A stretch of 64,000 nt of DNA from Pseudogulbenkiania sp. MAI-1 (GTDB lineage: Bacteria > Pseudomonadota > Gammaproteobacteria > Burkholderiales > Chromobacteriaceae): NCBI RefSeq assembly GCF_000527175.1, contig NZ_AZUR01000001.1, forward strand, positions 2,270,501 through 2,334,500. The letters run 5' to 3'. The notes under the pieces are model-generated. The model was not told the DNA's origin. It ran no database searches and worked only from the letters and a program-made list of their open reading frames with translations. The position numbers and the translations under genes were made by a program. The first letter of the stretch is position 1; each line of letters opens with the position of its first letter. Below, piece after piece: positions 59,994-64,000 of this stretch.

Positions 59994-60063
59994 TTAACTC
60001 ATGAGTTAAATTATTCGTTTGACTAGGAAAGCTTGTCAAGTAATACTTAACTCATCGGTTAAG
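59994..60063. promoter_or_regulatory. two palindromic TetR operators
   Basis: TTAACTCATGAGTTAA (59994-60009) is a perfect 16-base palindrome. CTTAACTCATCGGTTAAG (60046-60063) is a near-copy with intact outer half-sites. The centres are about 52-53 bases apart, close to five helical turns. They lie between the outer-membrane factor and tetR and just before the tetR ribosome-binding site, suited to autorepression and repression of the pump. Confidence 0.75.
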
Positions 60064-60084
60064 AAATAAAGTGGAGGATCGTAG

Positions 60085-60708
60085 TTGCGTTTACGGACTG
60101 AAGCACGACGCGAAACCATTCTGGAAGTCGCGGCAGGGGTATTCATGGAGTTGGGATACGGTAAGGCGTCAATGGCTGAGATAGCCGTGCGGGCGGGGTG
60201 CTCCAAGCCGACGCTGTACGGCTATTTCCCGTCGAAGGAAGAGCTGTTCATGAGTGTCGTGCATCAACGGCTGGGGAGTGAGGCTGAACCGATCTTTCTA
60301 GAGTTGCCCACCCTCGGCGACGAAGAGCCCGGTCCGGTGCTGACCCGACTCGGGGAGTGCTTTATCAATGCCATCACATTGCCTGAGGCACCTGCATTCA
60401 AACGCCTTATTATGACGACGATGACCGATCGCGCCGATGCCGAGCGATGTTGGGAACTGGGTAACAAGCAAGCAGTGCAAATCATCGAAGCTTACCTGCA
60501 AGCTGCCACGCAAGCCGGTCGATTGAAGGTCAAGAACCCCCGGGTAGCGGCTCAGCAAATGCTTTCGCTATTCGAGGCTGAGATCAACTGGGGAGGGCCG
60601 ATTGGGTTTGCGCCGAATCTGACCCCTGAGATGATCCACCAAGCCAGTACGCACGCAGTTGAGGTGTTCTTGGCCGCCTACGGAGTAGCAAGACAGATTG
60701 AAGATTAA
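60085..60708 (+). CDS. TetR-family repressor of the efflux operon
   Basis: A 207-residue regulator starting at TTG, seven bases after GGAGG. The HTH is at residues 8-58: RRETILEVAAGVFMELGYGKASMAEIAVRAGCSKPTLYGYFPSKEELFMSV. The C-terminal domain (FINAITLPEAPAFKRLIMTTMTDRADAERCWELG) resembles the AcrR/TetR_C group. It is divergent from the efflux operon, with two operators in the shared region. Family knowledge says such repressors release when the pump substrate binds; the ligand is unknown. Confidence 0.92.
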   Translation: MRLRTEARRETILEVAAGVFMELGYGKASMAEIAVRAGCSKPTLYGYFPSKEELFMSVVHQRLGSEAEPIFLELPTLGDEEPGPVLTRLGECFINAITLPEAPAFKRLIMTTMTDRADAERCWELGNKQAVQIIEAYLQAATQAGRLKVKNPRVAAQQMLSLFEAEINWGGPIGFAPNLTPEMIHQASTHAVEVFLAAYGVARQIED

Positions 60709-60801
60709 TTTTAGGAGCAAGGCGCTTTGATCCAAAATGTAGTGGTTCAATCTCCCCGGACACCTCGATAGGTGGATAATCCATCCATCGAGGGAAGTTG
60801 A

Positions 60802-61098
60802 ATGACACGAAAACGAAGAAGCTTCGACGCCAGCTTCAAGCTGCAGGTCGTCAAGATGATCAAGGAGCAGGGCTTGAGCGTCAGCCAAGTCTGCCGGGAT
60901 ATGGAACTGGGGGAAACCGCAGTGCGGCGCTGGCTCACGCAGTTCGATGCCGAACAGGCCGGCCAACCCGGGCTGGGCAAGCCGCTGACAGCAGAACAGC
61001 AGCGTATCCGTCAGCTCGAGGAAGAGAATCGCCGGCTACGCCAGGATGTCGAAATATTAAAAAAGGCATCGGCCTTCTTCGCCCGGGAACTGAAGTAA
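60802..61098 (+). CDS. IS3-family OrfA (transposase DNA-binding subunit)
   Basis: A 98-residue protein with a helix-turn-helix (ASFKLQVVKMIKEQGLSVSQVCRDMELGETAVRRWLTQF) and a leucine-zipper-like C-terminus (QQRIRQLEEENRRLRQDVEILKKASAF), as in OrfA of IS3 elements. It binds the IS ends and inhibits full transposition; the fusion OrfAB is the active enzyme. Confidence 0.95.
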   Translation: MTRKRRSFDASFKLQVVKMIKEQGLSVSQVCRDMELGETAVRRWLTQFDAEQAGQPGLGKPLTAEQQRIRQLEEENRRLRQDVEILKKASAFFARELK

Positions 61099-61982
61099 GC
61101 CAGCGGCTGGTTCGTCAGTTGCAACAGGAGGCCACCCCCGTACGCCGTGTTTGTCGACTTCTCGGTATCAGCCGTTCCGGTTACTACGACGCTTGCCAGC
61201 GTTCTGCTCGCGAGCCTGCGACCTGTGCCCTTACTGTGCAGGTCAAGGCCGCATTTGAGGCGAGCGGGGCCACCTATGGCAGTCGCCGGCTTGTGATCGA
61301 ACTGGCCGGGAAAGGCATGATGATTGGCCGCTATCGTGTCCGTCGACTGATGCGTAAACATGGCCTGCGCGTGTGTTGGAAGCCCAAATTTGTTCACACC
61401 ACTGACAGCAAACACAACCTGCCCGTAGCTGAGAATGTGCTGGATCGCCAGTTCGAACCGGGAGCACCAAACCAGGCCTGGGTGTCGGATATAACCTATA
61501 TCCGCACCCGGACGGGCTGGCTGTACCTGGCGGCGGTACTTGACCTGTACTCGCGCAAGATCGTCGGCTGGGCAATGGCGCCGACGATGCCGGCGGCACT
61601 GGTCTGCACGGCCTTGCAGATGGCGATTGCACAGCGTCAGCCAGTTGCCGGACTGATTGTGCACTCCGACCGTGGCAGCCAGTACGCAAGCGCTGAATAC
61701 CAGGCGCTGCTGCAACGCCACGGTCTGGTCTGCAGCATGAGCCGCAAAGGCAATTGCTGGGACAACGCGGTAATGGAACGCTTCTTCCTCAATCTGAAGA
61801 TGGAGCGCGTTTGGCGGCGCAATTACGCCAATCAGGAAGAGGCAATGCGTGACGTGGCTGACTACATCGTAGGGTTCTACAACACCCGCCGGCGGCATTC
61901 AAAATTAGGCTACCAGTCGCCTAACGCCTTCGAGCGGCAAACGACTGGTCAGGTACCTATTGCGGTGTCCGGAAATACTTGA
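60802..61982 (+). CDS. IS3-family OrfAB transposase (programmed -1 frameshift)
   Basis: The rve/DDE domain is in the -1 frame relative to OrfA. Ribosomes are expected to shift at A AAA AAG (61059-61065), inside the codons for Ile-Leu-Lys-Lys; reading then continues KKGIGLLRPGTEVSQRL. The HTH_21 segment is VRRVCRLLGISRSGYYDA. The catalytic triad is D in WVSDITYIRTRTG, D in VHSDRGSQYASAEY and E in NAVMERFFLNLK, with the usual CWDN before the Glu. All three are present. The final protein is about 390 residues, the usual size for this family. Confidence 0.93.
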
Positions 61983-61990
61983 CCACTACA

Positions 61991-62473
61991 AAATGCCATT
62001 TTGGAGAAAACCCCAGCAAACGCATCCTTTCGTCGTCATCTCAGCCAGTTCACAGGCTCTTCTGTAAGTCGAGCCAACGAGCTGCGCAGCAGATTGATCA
62101 CCATTTTGCTCAGCAGCGCAACAGCTCCCTTCTGGTTCGCAGAGGATAGGTTGTGGGATGTTCTATTTCAGAGTCTGTAAATCTGGCTCAAGTTGAATAG
62201 ACACTTTGGCCAAAGCGGACTCCCCCTCACGCACCAACATCTGCCAACCCGCTGTACCCCTATCGACGACAACCGATTCAGGAATATTTACCGGTTGAGC
62301 TTGCTGCAATCAGCTTGTCACTTTGTTGCCGGTGCCGGCAAGTGGCAGTTGCCAATTGCTGCACCACACGCATCAATGAAATGCAAAATAGCTGCATTGT
62401 CTAACATAAACTGGGCTCTCATAATCCTAACCATCCTAGTCAGGGACGCCCCTCACACCACAAGGAGACAACG
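61991..62473. other. intergenic region between the IS3 element and the quinone oxidoreductase remnant
   Basis: About 480 bases without a good gene. On the minus strand a frame without a start reads NQKGAVALLSKMVINLLRSS and LARLTEEPVNWLR and stops at 62041; it could be the end of a decayed gene. A short rightward frame at 62193-62486 has no ribosome-binding site and no recognisable features. Confidence 0.5.
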
Positions 62474-62841
62474 ATGGTTTCTGTAGTCCGGTTTAGTCGT
62501 TTTGGTGGACCTGAAGTCTTGCAGATCGAGGATGTCCCCCTGTCCCCACCTGGACTGGGGGAAGCCTGGGTAGAGCAAGAAACCATTGGCGTGAACTATC
62601 TGGATGTGATGCAGCGTAATGGCGCGGTGCGCGTGCTCCTGCTGTCGGAGTTGGGGCGGGAGGTGCCGGACGTGTCACCGCCGTTGGCTCCGGGGTAAGC
62701 CATGTTCAGGTGGGAGACCGCATGGCTTATGCCACCGCTCGTCTCTACCCCGCCAAGCGGCTGGTCAAGATACCGGTAGCGACGGCTCTCGCCGATTTGG
62801 AATCCGGACGGTCGTCCGGGGTAATCATCTTGGAACCATGA
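62474..62841 (+). pseudogene. collapsed NADPH:quinone oxidoreductase (zinc-alcohol-dehydrogenase family) remnant
   Basis: The start is that of a Qor protein: MVSVVRFSRFGGPEVLQIED, VPLSPPGLGEAWVEQETIGVNYLDVMQRNGAV (62474-62630). The frame then shifts: in another frame VGSGVSHVQVGDRMAYATARLYPAKRLVKIPVAT matches the middle of Qor, and the end ALADLESGRSSGVIILEP-stop matches the family C-terminus (typically HRDLEA...TTGSxxLxP). The full gene should be about 320 codons, but only about 120 remain, so two internal deletions and at least one frameshift occurred while both ends stayed. It abuts the LysR gene. Confidence 0.75.
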
Positions 62842-63773
62842 TGCACGACTTATTAGACATCCAGCACAGCGACGAGATTGCCGCCTTGCTCGCCGTGGCA
62901 TCCGAGGGATCGTTCGTGGCCGCCGGTCGTCTGTTGCAGCGTCACCCAACGGTCGTGTCCAAACGGGTGGCGGCGCTGGAAAAGCGCCTCGGCGTCCGGT
63001 TGATCGAGCGATCCACCCGGCAAGTCCGTATGACGGATGCCGGCGCACAGCTGGAGCAACGGCTGCGCGCCGCCATCGGATTGATCACAGAGGCGGAGCA
63101 GGAAGCATCTGCGGGGGCGGCAGAGGTTCACGGCATGCTGCATTTAGCCCTACCCGCCGCCATGGGGCGGCTATGGCTCGCTCCGATGCTGCCGGAGTTC
63201 CTCAAAGCCCATCCCCATGTGTCGATTGTTGCTGACTACAGCGAGCGCTTCGTCGATATCATCGCAGAAGGATTCGACATGGCCATCCGGATTGGCGAGT
63301 TGAACGACAATCGATTGATCGCCAAGAAGCTCGGCGATCACCGCCGCATCCTGTGCGCCTCTCCCGCGTATATCGAAGAACACGGGCTGCCAACAACGCC
63401 CCAGGATCTCGCCAATCACAACTGCCTGCGCTTCAGCGGGTTTGTTTCCTTCTCGGAATGGCGTCTGTCCAACGGTGATCGACAGCAAACGGTCGTAGCT
63501 AAAGGGCCGATCACAAGTAATGACAGCGAAGCACTTCTCGCCGCCGCTCGAGCCGGTATTGGCATACTGGGTGCAGGCGAATGGTTGATGAATCGCGATA
63601 TCGCGGCGGGCCGACTGGTACGTGTACTGCCGGATTGGCATCTTGATGTCCAAGGCGGGATTTATCTGGTACGCCCCTCGGCCAAGTTTCCGGCAGCAAC
63701 CACCCTCGCCTTCAAGGAATGGATCGAGGAGAAATTCAGCAACGGCCCTCCATGGCAGATCGAGACGCCTTGA
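62838..63773 (+). CDS. LysR family transcriptional regulator
   Basis: A 311-residue LTTR. HTH: IAALLAVASEGSFVAAGRLLQRHPTVVSKRVAALEKRLGVRLIERSTRQVRMTDAG. The effector domain (LHLALPAAMGRLWLAPMLPEFLKAHPHVSIVADYSERFVDIIAEGFDMAIRIGELNDNRLIAKKLGDHRRILCASPAYIEE) is type CrgA/DsdC-like. The ATG ATG pair at 62838/62841 overlaps the stop of the quinone oxidoreductase remnant; LysR regulators beside a Qor gene are common, so it probably regulated that gene. No disabling change is seen in it. Confidence 0.9.
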   Translation: MMHDLLDIQHSDEIAALLAVASEGSFVAAGRLLQRHPTVVSKRVAALEKRLGVRLIERSTRQVRMTDAGAQLEQRLRAAIGLITEAEQEASAGAAEVHGMLHLALPAAMGRLWLAPMLPEFLKAHPHVSIVADYSERFVDIIAEGFDMAIRIGELNDNRLIAKKLGDHRRILCASPAYIEEHGLPTTPQDLANHNCLRFSGFVSFSEWRLSNGDRQQTVVAKGPITSNDSEALLAAARAGIGILGAGEWLMNRDIAAGRLVRVLPDWHLDVQGGIYLVRPSAKFPAATTLAFKEWIEEKFSNGPPWQIETP

Positions 63774-64000
63774 TATGCCTGTCGTTCATTCCTTGCCGGG
63801 AGGAGGTTATTTGTACAAGGGTATTGCTTTATCAGTTGTGTCGTAGTGCCTGTTTGCCGGCCTATATTACTACGCTACGTTATCGGGCCAGCCCGGCCCT
63901 GTCGTCAATTAAGCCAAATGATGGGGACAGTTTGGTAGCTGGCTCCAAGGAATTTGCTGACATCTTATCGTAGCTTGCGGCAATAACCTAGTACTGCTTG

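Larger units (their letters stand above)
60738..61990 (+). mobile_element. complete IS3-family insertion sequence, about 1253 bp
   Basis: Terminal inverted repeats: TGTAGTGGTTCAATCTCCCC-like left end starting at 60738 and, at the right end, the complement beginning TGTAGTGGTCAAGTATTTCC, ending at 61990; both run to CCGGACACC. The first nine bases (TGTAGTGGT) are identical. AAA flanks both ends (60735-60737 and 61991-61993), consistent with a three-base target duplication. Two overlapping frames with a slippery heptamer encode OrfA and OrfAB. It appears intact. Confidence 0.92.

Noticed and set aside
1..64000. CRISPR arrays, rRNA or tRNA genes
   Set aside because: No regularly spaced repeats, rRNA signatures or cloverleaf candidates were seen by eye; a covariance-model search was not possible.
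63774..64000. Gene at the right edge
   Set aside because: The last 227 bases contain several stops in all frames and no recognisable protein or attachment-site repeat.

Overview
The window looks like the chromosome of a GC-rich betaproteobacterium of the order Neisseriales, most likely Chromobacteriaceae (Chromobacterium, Aquitalea or Pseudogulbenkiania relatives). The evidence is the ribE-ribB-ribH-nusB-thiL-pgpA gene order, a RibB protein whose RibA half is degenerate, prfC followed by an mscS gene, a pqiABC operon and the general protein character. This placement is inferred from protein content, not from an rRNA gene.

Layout. 1-3.8 kb: a leftward, comparatively AT-rich operon with a GT-C-like membrane protein, two SAM methyltransferases and a small EamA/SMR-like membrane protein, probably for surface glycan or lipid modification. 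4.0-18.2 kb: a nearly complete rightward tad/flp pilus locus (two Flp pilins, prepilin peptidase, a family-orphan AAA ATPase, RcpC/CpaB, secretin RcpA/CpaC, a small lipoprotein, TadG-, TadE- and TadF-like pseudopilins, TadZ, TadA, TadB, TadC, and a TPR lipoprotein fused to a LytR_C domain). 18.3-31.4 kb: core housekeeping genes (a CaCA-family cation/H+ antiporter, pgpA, thiL, nusB, the riboflavin genes, prfC, mscS, a TetR regulator, pqiABC). 31.4-36.4 kb: a TPR protein, a PAS-GGDEF diguanylate cyclase and an FtsK-family translocase with a single membrane segment. 36.6-42.3 kb: a catabolic/uptake unit with a PrpF/GalD-family isomerase, a LysR regulator and a divergent TRAP transporter dctPQM.

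42.7 kb to the right edge: accessory DNA. A P4-type integrase sits next to a 3'-terminal remnant that I read as the end of acnB, so an integrated island begins here; its right end is not in the window. The island carries AlpA, a 493-residue protein of unknown role, H-NS-like and XRE regulators, and then a compact GC-rich cluster of a small membrane protein, a membrane-anchored double AAA+ ATPase, a lipoprotein and a large lipoprotein with a pre-toxin-TG-like segment. This cluster is the best candidate for an undescribed system. It is followed by an IS110-family remnant, a complete RND efflux operon with its divergent TetR regulator and clear operator palindromes, an intact IS3-family element, a collapsed quinone oxidoreductase pseudogene and a LysR regulator.

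How the parts fit: the tad locus builds an adhesive Flp pilus; the rib/nus/thi/pgp block is a conserved housekeeping operon; prpF, LysR and dctPQM plausibly import and isomerise a tri- or dicarboxylate; the right third is a mosaic of integrating and transposing elements carrying a possible membrane-stress or toxin-type system and a drug efflux pump.
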